This document shows positions 58,148 to 64,000 of a DNA stretch of 64,000 nucleotides, in pieces. The stretch comes from a virus. The first letter of the stretch is position 1. Each line of letters begins with the position of its first letter. The position numbers and the translations under genes were made by a program. The notes under the pieces were generated by a model. It did not search any database, was not told the DNA's origin, and saw only the letters and a list, made by a program, of their open reading frames with translations. Location of the stretch: positions 62,001-126,000 of the IMG/VR virus record IMGVR_UViG_3300022839_000007. One strand, 5' to 3'.

Positions 58148-58879
58148 ATGGGTAAAGCTAGAGCCGCAAAACGGCAAGCATATGTTAAATCGAGTAACAA
58201 CAATACAAATGTTGTTAAACTAACTACATTCCTTCCAAAGAAGGCTAGAACAGTCGACTTACTTCCAAGAAATAAAAGTCAAGAAACTTACGTATTAGCA
58301 CTGACTGCACCGGAGAAAGACATTGTCTTTGGCATAGGTCCAGCAGGAACTGGTAAAACCATGTTGGCATGCCAGGCAGCAGTAAAGGCATTCTTAGCAG
58401 GCGAAGTTGATAAAATTATAGTTACACGTCCGGCAGTTAGCACCGACGAGGATTTAGGATTCTTACCAGGCACACTAGAAGAAAAAATGGCACCGTGGTG
58501 TCGTCCACTTTTTGATGTATTTCAAGAATACTTTTATGCTAGTGAACTTAAAACAATGATGGAAGAAAAGGTACTTGAAATTTCGCCATTAGGTTATATG
58601 AGAGGAAGAACTTTTAAAAATGCATTTATAATTGCAGATGAATGTCAGTTAACTACTCCGGGACAAATGAAGATGTTGCTTACTCGATTAGGAGTAGGTA
58701 GTAAAATGATTATTACTGGGGATTTGAAACAAGCTGATCGAGGAAGTGATAACGGATTGCTAGAATTTCTAGACAAGTTTGATCACAGTAATCGTATTCA
58801 GATTGTAAAGTTTAACACCAAGGATGTAGAAAGACATCCGGTAGTTAAAGAGATACTTCGAATTTACGGAGACGAATAG
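58148..58879 (+). CDS. phoH: PhoH-like ATPase
   Basis: 243 residues. FGIGPAGTGKTMLACQAA near 62-78 is Walker A and FIIADECQLTTPGQMKMLL near 168 Walker B. PhoH-like proteins are P-loop ATPases related to RNA helicases and are very common in marine phages; the role is unsettled. It is the only plus-strand gene in the last 48 kb, with its own leader and terminator-like hairpin. AGGAGG is a strong ribosome site. Confidence 0.92.
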   Translation: MGKARAAKRQAYVKSSNNNTNVVKLTTFLPKKARTVDLLPRNKSQETYVLALTAPEKDIVFGIGPAGTGKTMLACQAAVKAFLAGEVDKIIVTRPAVSTDEDLGFLPGTLEEKMAPWCRPLFDVFQEYFYASELKTMMEEKVLEISPLGYMRGRTFKNAFIIADECQLTTPGQMKMLLTRLGVGSKMIITGDLKQADRGSDNGLLEFLDKFDHSNRIQIVKFNTKDVERHPVVKEILRIYGDE

Positions 58880-58894
58880 TTACTATCTGTGTTA

Positions 58895-58935
58895 GTAATG
58901 GTTGATGGAGCATTGCTCCATCAACCGCGTATTAC
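58895..58935 (+). terminator. Terminator hairpin after phoH
   Basis: GGTTGATGGAGCA pairs with TGCTCCATCAACC around one base (58900-58926), extended by GTAAT/ATTAC outside. It begins 16 bases after the phoH stop and separates it from the convergent gene. T run is weak. Confidence 0.7.
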
Positions 58936-58957
58936 TTATATAAAGAGGATGCCATTA

Positions 58958-59188
58958 TCATGTTTTCCTCATTAAATAAAGTAGATACTCGTTATTAGAT
59001 AATAAAACAGTCCAACTTGTTTTATTAATTGGCGGCTTTCCTGATTCGTCATAAAAAATTTGTATAACATGATAGCTAGTTGCCCATATTAATTTATTAT
59101 TAATAGTGCTACGTACTGGCCACCACGCAAAATGCCGTTTATGACATTCTTGGTTGCGTAATTTATTTCCAACAGAATAGCTAGGCAA
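58958..59188 (-). CDS. Small hypothetical protein, convergent to phoH
   Basis: 76 residues, TTG start just after the ThyX stop. The pattern KRHFAWWPVRSTINNKLIWA and DESGKPPINKTSWTVLLSN resembles small proteins of marine T4-like phages (HFAWWPV). No catalytic motif. Role unknown. Confidence 0.55.
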   Translation of the reverse strand: MPSYSVGNKLRNQECHKRHFAWWPVRSTINNKLIWATSYHVIQIFYDESGKPPINKTSWTVLLSNNEYLLYLMRKT

Positions 59189-59191
59189 TTA

Positions 59192-59869
59192 TTATAACTT
59201 TTTTGCTAGTGGAAAGATTTCGGCTATTACTGTTGCACACGCCTTAGCAACTTCCATATGCTCTTTTTGTGTACCGTTTTCTTTACGTAGATCGATATAA
59301 TGAATCCAACTACGTAGTGTACCATTCATATATAGCCGTGTTTTAGTAAGCCCTTCGGGAAGAACTTTTCGTGCTTGTTCTTTTGCAATTCCGTTTTCAA
59401 TTGCCCAGTTATAAGCAACACTTGCTGTATCAATTACGTTTTGCTGTAACTGTTCCCATTTAATTATTAATTCAGAAACTCCTTCTTGATCAAGGTCAAG
59501 CTCTATTGAGTTCTGTCTGTTTTTTGGATCTTGTAGTCTAGCTTCGCAAATAACAAACGAGTTTTCAATTTCGCTTACATTTGCATATCTTTGGCTAAAT
59601 TCTTGAAATGCAAAACTTCTGTGTCTTATAATTTGATGAGCAATATCGCGAGTTGTTTCAATTTCAATAACTGCATTAGCCATTTCAAGCGGAGACCAAT
59701 GCTGATGTTTAATTAAATATGAAATTAATCGTTCACTAGTTTCGGTATTAATTTGTGCAGACGGGTTACTTACTTTTGCACAAAATGCAATTAGTTCTTG
59801 TACGTCGGTTAACCCTTCGTCTTCAAATTCTTTAGTTGCTCGACTATATGATATTAATTTAGCGTACAT
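59192..59869 (-). CDS. thyX: Flavin-dependent thymidylate synthase
   Basis: 225 residues. IIRHRSFAFQEFSQRYANV carries the ThyX motif RHRxxxxxxxS (residues 82-92). QKEHMEVAKACATVIAEIF is the late helix. It makes dTMP from dUMP with FAD and methylenetetrahydrofolate, supporting phage DNA synthesis. The upstream gp44 gene and downstream small gene are on the same strand. Confidence 0.93.
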   Translation of the reverse strand: MYAKLISYSRATKEFEDEGLTDVQELIAFCAKVSNPSAQINTETSERLISYLIKHQHWSPLEMANAVIEIETTRDIAHQIIRHRSFAFQEFSQRYANVSEIENSFVICEARLQDPKNRQNSIELDLDQEGVSELIIKWEQLQQNVIDTASVAYNWAIENGIAKEQARKVLPEGLTKTRLYMNGTLRSWIHYIDLRKENGTQKEHMEVAKACATVIAEIFPLAKKL

Positions 59870-59893
59870 TAGTATTCCTTTTAAAATATGAAA

Positions 59894-60808
59894 TTAAATT
59901 CGCGCAAGGCAAATTAGAACTGCGGCAAGATTAATCTCTGGATCGACAACTAGTGCATGATCCACTAGTCCTTGTTTGATAATTAAAACTGCTTGATCTT
60001 GTTGGTCGTCGGTTCCAAAAATTGTAATGTTTGTATATAACCATACATATACTTCTTCAATCTCTTCGGACCGAAGTTGTCCGCATAATAACTTTCTTGC
60101 ATCTTGTATTTTACCAGCACGGAATAACTCTACCATGTTGACTCTCCATTCAGGAACTCCTGTGTCGGCTTTTTCAGCAGAGTTAAGCGTTCCGCTTTGT
60201 GAGTTTTCCTGTACAAGTTGAATACATTTTCTAAGATCAGGATAAGTAATCTTAACATACGTATCTAACGTATCGATGTCAAACTGGATAGTTTCTTCAA
60301 TAAGAATTTGTGCTACTCTTGCAGTGAATTCAACTTGATCAATTTTAGCAAAATGAAATTGATAACACCGGCTATGCAATGCTGGTATAATTCTGTTTGG
60401 TGCGTTTGTGGTTAAAATAAATCTAGCAAACTGAGAGTATTGTTCAATGATTCCTTTTAGCGAGTCCTGTCCTTGTGGCGAAATTCGGTCGCCTTCGTCT
60501 AGCAAAATTACCTTAAAGCTTCCCCAGGGAATCATACTAATAAACGGAACTATTCTGTCTCTAATGAAATCAATTCCAGTTTCTCTACTAGCATTTACTT
60601 CAAGTACGTCTAGCTCATGAACTCCTAGCTCGTTTATCAGCATCTTTGCCATACTAGTTTTTCCAGTTCCAGGCAACCCAGACAAAATCAAAGACGGAAT
60701 CGATTTGTCTTTGATCCATTGTTCTACTTGAGAACGCTGAGTTTTGTCTCGAAACACATATTCGTTAATAGTTTTTGGACGGTACTTATCAGTCCATAAT
60801 TGTTTCAT
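59894..60808 (-). CDS. 44: Clamp loader large subunit, gp44-like
   Basis: 304 residues. ILSGLPGTGKTSMAKML near 41-57 is Walker A, FKVILLDEGDRIS near 97 Walker B with DExx, and ALHSRCYQF an SRC box of clamp loaders. It opens the gp45 ring with gp62. No gp62 gene was recognised in this window. The start overlaps the small gene upstream by ATGA-type coupling. Confidence 0.92.
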   Translation of the reverse strand: MKQLWTDKYRPKTINEYVFRDKTQRSQVEQWIKDKSIPSLILSGLPGTGKTSMAKMLINELGVHELDVLEVNASRETGIDFIRDRIVPFISMIPWGSFKVILLDEGDRISPQGQDSLKGIIEQYSQFARFILTTNAPNRIIPALHSRCYQFHFAKIDQVEFTARVAQILIEETIQFDIDTLDTYVKITYPDLRKCIQLVQENSQSGTLNSAEKADTGVPEWRVNMVELFRAGKIQDARKLLCGQLRSEEIEEVYVWLYTNITIFGTDDQQDQAVLIIKQGLVDHALVVDPEINLAAVLICLARI

Positions 60809-60981
60809 CTGTTTTCCATTTTATAAAGTTCATGTATGCCGTAAAATGTTAACGCTGCAAATCCTAATTGCCACGTAACTAGTCCTTCGTTCACTAACTT
60901 GCAATATTCACGGTACCATCGTTTGTGATTCCCACCGTGTCTTGCTAATAGCAGTAATCTTTTTTTACGCAGAGAAGTCAT
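60805..60981 (-). CDS. Small 58-residue hypothetical protein
   Basis: 58 residues, starting MTSLRKKRLLLLARHGGN and ending TFYGIHELYKMENR. Its ATG overlaps the upstream stop and its TGA overlaps the gp44 ATG (ATGA at both ends), which supports translation. A basic start and a hydrophobic centre (TWQLGFAALTFYGI) suggest a possible short membrane or binding segment. Function unknown. Confidence 0.55.
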   Translation of the reverse strand: MTSLRKKRLLLLARHGGNHKRWYREYCKLVNEGLVTWQLGFAALTFYGIHELYKMENR

Positions 60982-61166
60982 TTGTTTTGCTGCCGTCTTA
61001 GTCTAAAAGTACAATAACTATTAGTCCATAAGTCTAAAACAAAATAAGCACCCACGACACCCAACATCTGTATATACCAAATTGGTCCAGATACTGCTAT
61101 TACTACATTAGCAACAAAAAAATCTGCGGCTAGAAATGCCACTGCCCAATCATACCATTTAATCAT
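60978..61166 (-). CDS. Small membrane protein
   Basis: 62 residues from ATG 61166, with GGAG six bases upstream. Two hydrophobic segments (WAVAFLAADFFVANVVIAVS and YIQMLGVVGAYFVLDLW) and a basic tail. An inner membrane protein of unknown role. Confidence 0.6.
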   Translation of the reverse strand: MIKWYDWAVAFLAADFFVANVVIAVSGPIWYIQMLGVVGAYFVLDLWTNSYCTFRLRRQQNK

Positions 61167-61348
61167 TGTTTGCTCCATTTAAGTAAAAATAAAATTGCTA
61201 TTCTAGGGTTGTTAAATTGTACATACCGCAATCTGTCAATGCTCCATAATTTTTTATCAGCAGGTCCATAACAGGAACACAACCATTTTATTGCATTGAG
61301 CCGATGCGATACTGACTGAGAAAGGGTTTCAAGATCGATAGTTGTCAC
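61163..61348 (-). CDS. Small hypothetical protein
   Basis: 61 residues. IDLETLSQSVSHRLNAIKWL and YVQFNNPRIAILFLLKWSKQ; one possibly hydrophobic end. It overlaps both neighbours by 4 bases, as is usual in this small-gene run. Unknown function. Confidence 0.55.
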   Translation of the reverse strand: MTTIDLETLSQSVSHRLNAIKWLCSCYGPADKKLWSIDRLRYVQFNNPRIAILFLLKWSKQ

Positions 61349-61527
61349 TCATCTGCACCTTCAGTAGGCTCAGTTTTCTTAGGACGTCTACCATAAAATC
61401 CCCCGGTGATAATTAAATTTTCACTGACTGCACCCGGAGGTGACACTGTAACTTTTCCTCCAGCAGAAAGATAGTTAAGTATAAGATCGCTATCATCTTT
61501 TTGTAATTTACGCGGAATTGGATTCAT
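61345..61527 (-). CDS. Small hypothetical protein
   Basis: 60 residues. DSDLILNYLSAGGKVTVSPP and GGFYGRRPKKTEPTEGADE, similar to small proteins of marine T4-like phages (VxVxPPGAxSE...FYGRRPKK). Probably soluble; unknown function. Confidence 0.55.
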   Translation of the reverse strand: MNPIPRKLQKDDSDLILNYLSAGGKVTVSPPGAVSENLIITGGFYGRRPKKTEPTEGADE

Positions 61528-61534
61528 ATATTAT

Positions 61535-62071
61535 CTACTTTTTAAAACCAAAATGACTAAAGATTTGCTGTACTGACTTTGCCTGAAAATACGCATCAGC
61601 TAACGCATTATGCAAATCAGTTTGCATAGCCTTACGCGGATCTACAGGCATACGTTTAGTAAGAGTTCTACTGTCAGAAATCTTCCAAAATTGCCACGGA
61701 ATAGGTTTTCCTGTCATTTTATACATATTTTCAAGAATTGTATAATCAAACCCGTAACCATGTCCCCATAGCTCGTCAACTCCGACTACCCATTTATTAA
61801 GTTGAGAAAGAGCGTCATCAACTGATACTGCTCCAGTTTGATCAAATGCTTCCTCCATCACTTTAGGATCTTGCTGACCCCACCATTGTAAAGTACTGTC
61901 GCTTGTTGTTCTTCCAAGCAAATCTTGATTGTCGACACATATTTTAATATAAAACTCTGAATGTGGTTCATCAGTAGTTAATGGATTAAATTTTACTGCA
62001 CCTAAGCTAAGAACTGTAGCAGTAGGACGAACATCCAGTGTCTCGACGTCGATCATTCCTGATGTAGACAA
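61535..62071 (-). CDS. DEDD-family 3'-5' exonuclease
   Basis: 178 residues. The start is TTG 62071 because AAGGAGGG stands six bases upstream; ATG 62056 has no proper site. MIDVETLDVRPTATVLSLGA is Exo I (DxE), GHGYGFDYTILENMYKM Exo II and DLHNALADAYFQAKSV Exo III with the His of DEDDh enzymes. It could process nucleic acids, such as mRNA or DNA. It is like the Rv2179c family. Confidence 0.78.
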   Translation of the reverse strand: MSTSGMIDVETLDVRPTATVLSLGAVKFNPLTTDEPHSEFYIKICVDNQDLLGRTTSDSTLQWWGQQDPKVMEEAFDQTGAVSVDDALSQLNKWVVGVDELWGHGYGFDYTILENMYKMTGKPIPWQFWKISDSRTLTKRMPVDPRKAMQTDLHNALADAYFQAKSVQQIFSHFGFKK

Positions 62072-62137
62072 GATAACCCTCCTTGGTTATGTTATACTGT
62101 ATTTTATTGTAACATGATTTTACAAGTAGTCAAATGA

Positions 62138-62506
62138 CTATTTTATAAATTGTGATAAGTTTGGATCTTTCCAACCTTCGGGTTTGAGAATTTTTCCGTC
62201 AGCTCGCCTACGAACTTTTCCAGATTCTACATTAATTTTAGCAAAATTAGTATCCATTACTTCTTTCCATGCAGCTTCTCCTACAGGACCGAATCCACTG
62301 AGAATTGCACCCGACGTAACGACCATGATATCAATTAATCCATCTAATTGCTTCACTCTATCTTCTTCTTGGCAAGCTACTACCAATTCGTTATATTCTT
62401 CGTCAATTAATCCTAAATACATTTCATATTGATCTTTGTTAGTGCCGTCGGTTGTTTGGTCACATGCTGTCATAAAAACATATGAGTCGTTAAAAATGTT
62501 TGTCAT
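62138..62506 (-). CDS. MazG-like NTP pyrophosphohydrolase
   Basis: 122 residues. LIDEEYNELVVACQEED and QLDGLIDIMVVTSGAIL give the EExxE and ExxD-like metal sites of the all-alpha NTP-PPase group. AWKEVMDTNFAKI with KVRRRADGKILKPEGW follow. It may hydrolyse dNTPs or alarmone-like nucleotides and so alter host starvation signals, as proposed for cyanophage MazG. Confidence 0.72.
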   Translation of the reverse strand: MTNIFNDSYVFMTACDQTTDGTNKDQYEMYLGLIDEEYNELVVACQEEDRVKQLDGLIDIMVVTSGAILSGFGPVGEAAWKEVMDTNFAKINVESGKVRRRADGKILKPEGWKDPNLSQFIK

Positions 62507-62515
62507 ATTTGTACC

Positions 62516-62920
62516 TTATTGATTAATAAACGTTCCGGGGTCAACTGTAAACCCTTCGCCGTCTGAATATTCTTTTCCTATAGTAATTCCAATTGGCGGC
62601 GTGTTGCTCCATAGCAATATACTAGAATTTTCTACCATGCGCAGTTCGCGTTGGTCATTTCCAGTTCCTACATTAATTCCACGTGTCCATCTGCCGTGTT
62701 CTATAAGAATCCAGTCGCCTATATTATAAGGATCGATATTATCTGGTCCTTTATCATATACTTTACCCCAGCGCGGGTAGATGCCTCTTCCGCTACCGTT
62801 GTCGTCTCGCACGATAAGTCCTGACAAGGTCTTTTGTTCACCAAAATACATATCGCTTACAATAACTTTATCACCAATGGCTCTTAATGTACCGTTGGAT
62901 GTGTTTGATGTTAATGTCAT
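62516..62920 (-). CDS. GroES-like co-chaperonin candidate
   Basis: 134 residues. LRAIGDKVIVSDMYFGEQKT, SGLIVRDDNGSGRGIYPRWG, and PYNIGDWILIEHGRWTRGI follow the GroES order (DRV, mobile loop with G, GD.V). It may cap host GroEL, as T4 gp31 does for capsid folding. The pattern is partial, so other beta-barrel proteins are possible. Confidence 0.58.
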   Translation of the reverse strand: MTLTSNTSNGTLRAIGDKVIVSDMYFGEQKTLSGLIVRDDNGSGRGIYPRWGKVYDKGPDNIDPYNIGDWILIEHGRWTRGINVGTGNDQRELRMVENSSILLWSNTPPIGITIGKEYSDGEGFTVDPGTFINQ

Positions 62921-63273
62921 GATTTACCTTTTTTAATAAAATTTCCCAATTCGTCTTCTTCCCACTGTGTAGCTATTGGTTTTTTAGCAACTGTACGTTC
63001 TTTTTTTACAACTGCTACGTCATCGTTAATTCTGCTGACTTCCCTAATTACCGGTTCGTCGAGAACTGCGTTAGTTTGATTGTAATAATCTTTAAGTACA
63101 TCTTCTCTTTTGCGAACTATTTTACCACCAGGTCCTAACTCGTCGCCTCGGGCATTGACTCTTGCGTTTCCAACTGCAGGAGTTAACTCATTTCTTGAAA
63201 TTAGTAAATCTAAGTCAACGCTTTTTCCGTTTGCAGTTTTATAGATTTTTCGACCTTTTCCTTTTGTTGTCAT
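62917..63273 (-). CDS. Hypothetical basic protein
   Basis: 118 residues, rich in Lys, Arg and Asp. MTTKGKGRKIYKTANGKSVD and LDLLISRNELTPAVGNARVN, then YYNQTNAVLDEPVIREVSRI and a Lys-rich end. It overlaps the next gene by 4 bases. A familiar type of small T4-like gene; could be virion-associated. CTAAATA and AAGGAG lie upstream. Confidence 0.58.
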   Translation of the reverse strand: MTTKGKGRKIYKTANGKSVDLDLLISRNELTPAVGNARVNARGDELGPGGKIVRKREDVLKDYYNQTNAVLDEPVIREVSRINDDVAVVKKERTVAKKPIATQWEEDELGNFIKKGKS

Positions 63274-63300
63274 AGGAGTCTCCTTATAATATACGTATAT

Positions 63301-63861
63301 TTAGTCTCTTAGAAACTCTCGCCAGTCAAGATTATACTTTACAGAGTCTATACGATGCACTCCAATCAAATATAGCACATATGAACTAACGCTGCTTCCT
63401 CGACCTACTCCCCAAATAATTTTATTTTCACGCATAAAGTCTACTAAGTACACCATATACCGTAACAAGTCCAACATGTTGCGATCTTTATATGCAGCTA
63501 GTTCTTCGCATACAACTTTCCATTCTCGTGTAGCATGGACTTCATACGGTTCAAACAATGGTAGTTTGGTCATTAATTCTGCCATGATATACGGTCCGAT
63601 ATCTAATATTTTATATTCATCAGGCATAAACCATTCGGATTGTAAAGCATGATCAAACTCTTCTTGCTGGACATCGAGTGCAATATATTTGGTAAGAGAA
63701 GGCATTCCTTGTTCTTGCATTGCAATATTAAACATATCTACTTCGTCACTTGGATCACATAATACCACATGGCATTTATCTGATTGTCCAGAATAAATTA
63801 AATTAATTAAATCACGGTTAGAAAATCTTGGAATTCCTAACGAGTCTGTTTTTATTAGCAT
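63301..63861 (-). CDS. Fragment resembling DNA polymerase III alpha subunit
   Basis: 186 residues. IIWGVGRGSSVSSYVLYLIG then HRIDSVKYNLDWREFLR closely follow the bacterial replicase DnaE block (GxGRGSSxxSxxxYxLxIxxxDPxxYxLxFERFL). The N-terminal half is not like the PHP domain. Catalytic Asp triad regions of DnaE are absent, so it cannot be a full polymerase. It might bind nucleotides or primers. It may derive from a host gene. A sigma70-like promoter precedes it. Confidence 0.62.
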   Translation of the reverse strand: MLIKTDSLGIPRFSNRDLINLIYSGQSDKCHVVLCDPSDEVDMFNIAMQEQGMPSLTKYIALDVQQEEFDHALQSEWFMPDEYKILDIGPYIMAELMTKLPLFEPYEVHATREWKVVCEELAAYKDRNMLDLLRYMVYLVDFMRENKIIWGVGRGSSVSSYVLYLIGVHRIDSVKYNLDWREFLRD

Positions 63862-63867
63862 ACATTA

Positions 63868-63896
63868 AGTTTAACGTACTTTAATTAACTTGTCAA
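63868..63896 (-). promoter_or_regulatory. Sigma70-like promoter upstream of the 63861 gene
   Basis: Minus-strand TTGACA, 17 bases, TAAACT. The -10 box overlaps the stop codon of the upstream partial gene. The start site would fall next to the ATG at 63861, so the leader would be very short. Confidence 0.5.
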
Positions 63897-64000
63897 GAGT
63901 GTTGTTACCATTTTGTTGATCCTTTAGTCTGGAATTTGCTTTGCGTTCTTCTAATTCGAGCTTGTAAGTATCAATTAGTAATACAACTTGCTGTCTAACA
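63871..64000 (-). CDS. C-terminal end of a gene continuing beyond the window
   Basis: The last 43 codons are visible: charged and helical, with KLELEERKANSRLKDQQNGN and ending TLDKLIKVR. The 5' part lies outside the window. No assignment is possible. Confidence 0.5.
   Translation of the reverse strand, partial: VRQQVVLLIDTYKLELEERKANSRLKDQQNGNNTLDKLIKVR

Noticed and set aside
1-64000. CRISPR arrays and tRNA genes
   Set aside because: No regularly spaced direct repeats were seen, and no cloverleaf with a T-loop GTTCRANYC was recognised by eye; a tRNAscan-SE run would be decisive.
60805-64000. gp62 clamp-loader small subunit next to gp44
   Set aside because: None of the small genes around gp44 has convincing similarity; the subunit may lie outside the window.

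Overview
The window looks like the interior of an AT-rich genome of a marine T4-like phage (Tevenvirinae-related myovirus). Evidence: a family-B DNA polymerase of gp43 type, sliding clamp gp45, clamp-loader subunit gp44, T4-type RNase H, PhoH, ThyX, GTP cyclohydrolase, a GH19 endolysin with spanins, T4-style late-promoter octamers (GATAAATA) and dense ATGA/TAATG gene overlaps. No ribosomal or housekeeping operon, no tRNA and no CRISPR array was recognised. No photosynthesis gene is present, so the host cannot be named; a marine low-GC proteobacterium or a cyanobacterium are both possible. LAYOUT: (1) 1-15.4 kb, plus strand: an accessory operon of about 20 tightly coupled genes with four glycosyltransferase-like proteins in two paralogous pairs, five radical SAM proteins (three carrying extra N-terminal Cys-rich twitch-like regions), a stand-alone Cys-rich domain, a methyltransferase, a P-loop sulfotransferase, an SDR, two PP-loop ATPases and three 2OG-Fe(II) oxygenase-like proteins of aspartyl-hydroxylase type. 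(2) 15.4-18.9 kb, minus strand: a third PP-loop protein, an unknown protein, two GNAT acetyltransferases and a tail-fibre-like protein that starts this late operon. (3) 19-25 kb: small conserved phage proteins and a MoxR ATPase / VWA-metallopeptidase pair. (4) 24.8-39.8 kb: RNase H, QueE, FolE, phosphoribosyltransferase, GalE, a free-standing homing-type endonuclease overlapping a glycosyltransferase, a QueD-like protein, a DpdA/TGT-like transglycosylase, the sliding clamp and a sugar-nucleotide set (UDP-sugar dehydrogenase, PMM2-type phosphomannomutase, cytidylyltransferase). (5) 39.8-43.9 kb: the DNA polymerase, encoded in pieces. (6) 43.9-58 kb: late genes: a run of small proteins sharing an MK(I/V)xE(I/V) leader, a nucleotidyltransferase, ClpA, peptide deformylase, DnaJ, putative holin, spanins and endolysin. 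(7) 58-64 kb: PhoH on the plus strand, then ThyX, gp44, small proteins, a DEDD exonuclease, a MazG-like protein, a GroES-like protein and a fragment resembling the DNA polymerase III alpha subunit. MAIN DISCOVERY CANDIDATES: First, the replicative polymerase is broken at or near its catalytic motifs. PolA carries the exonuclease and motif A. PolB has motif B interrupted by a 252-nt group I intron and ends in the N-half of an intein inserted after motif C. PolC starts with the C-half of that intein. A full enzyme would need RNA splicing, protein trans-splicing and non-covalent assembly with PolA. Second, the plus-strand operon looks like an undescribed peptide/glycan-tailoring or small-molecule pathway. 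Third, FolE, QueE, a QueD-like protein and a DpdA-like transglycosylase point to 7-deazaguanine modification of the phage DNA. Fourth, eight of ten consecutive late genes share one N-terminal leader, suggesting a common capsid-targeting or processing signal.
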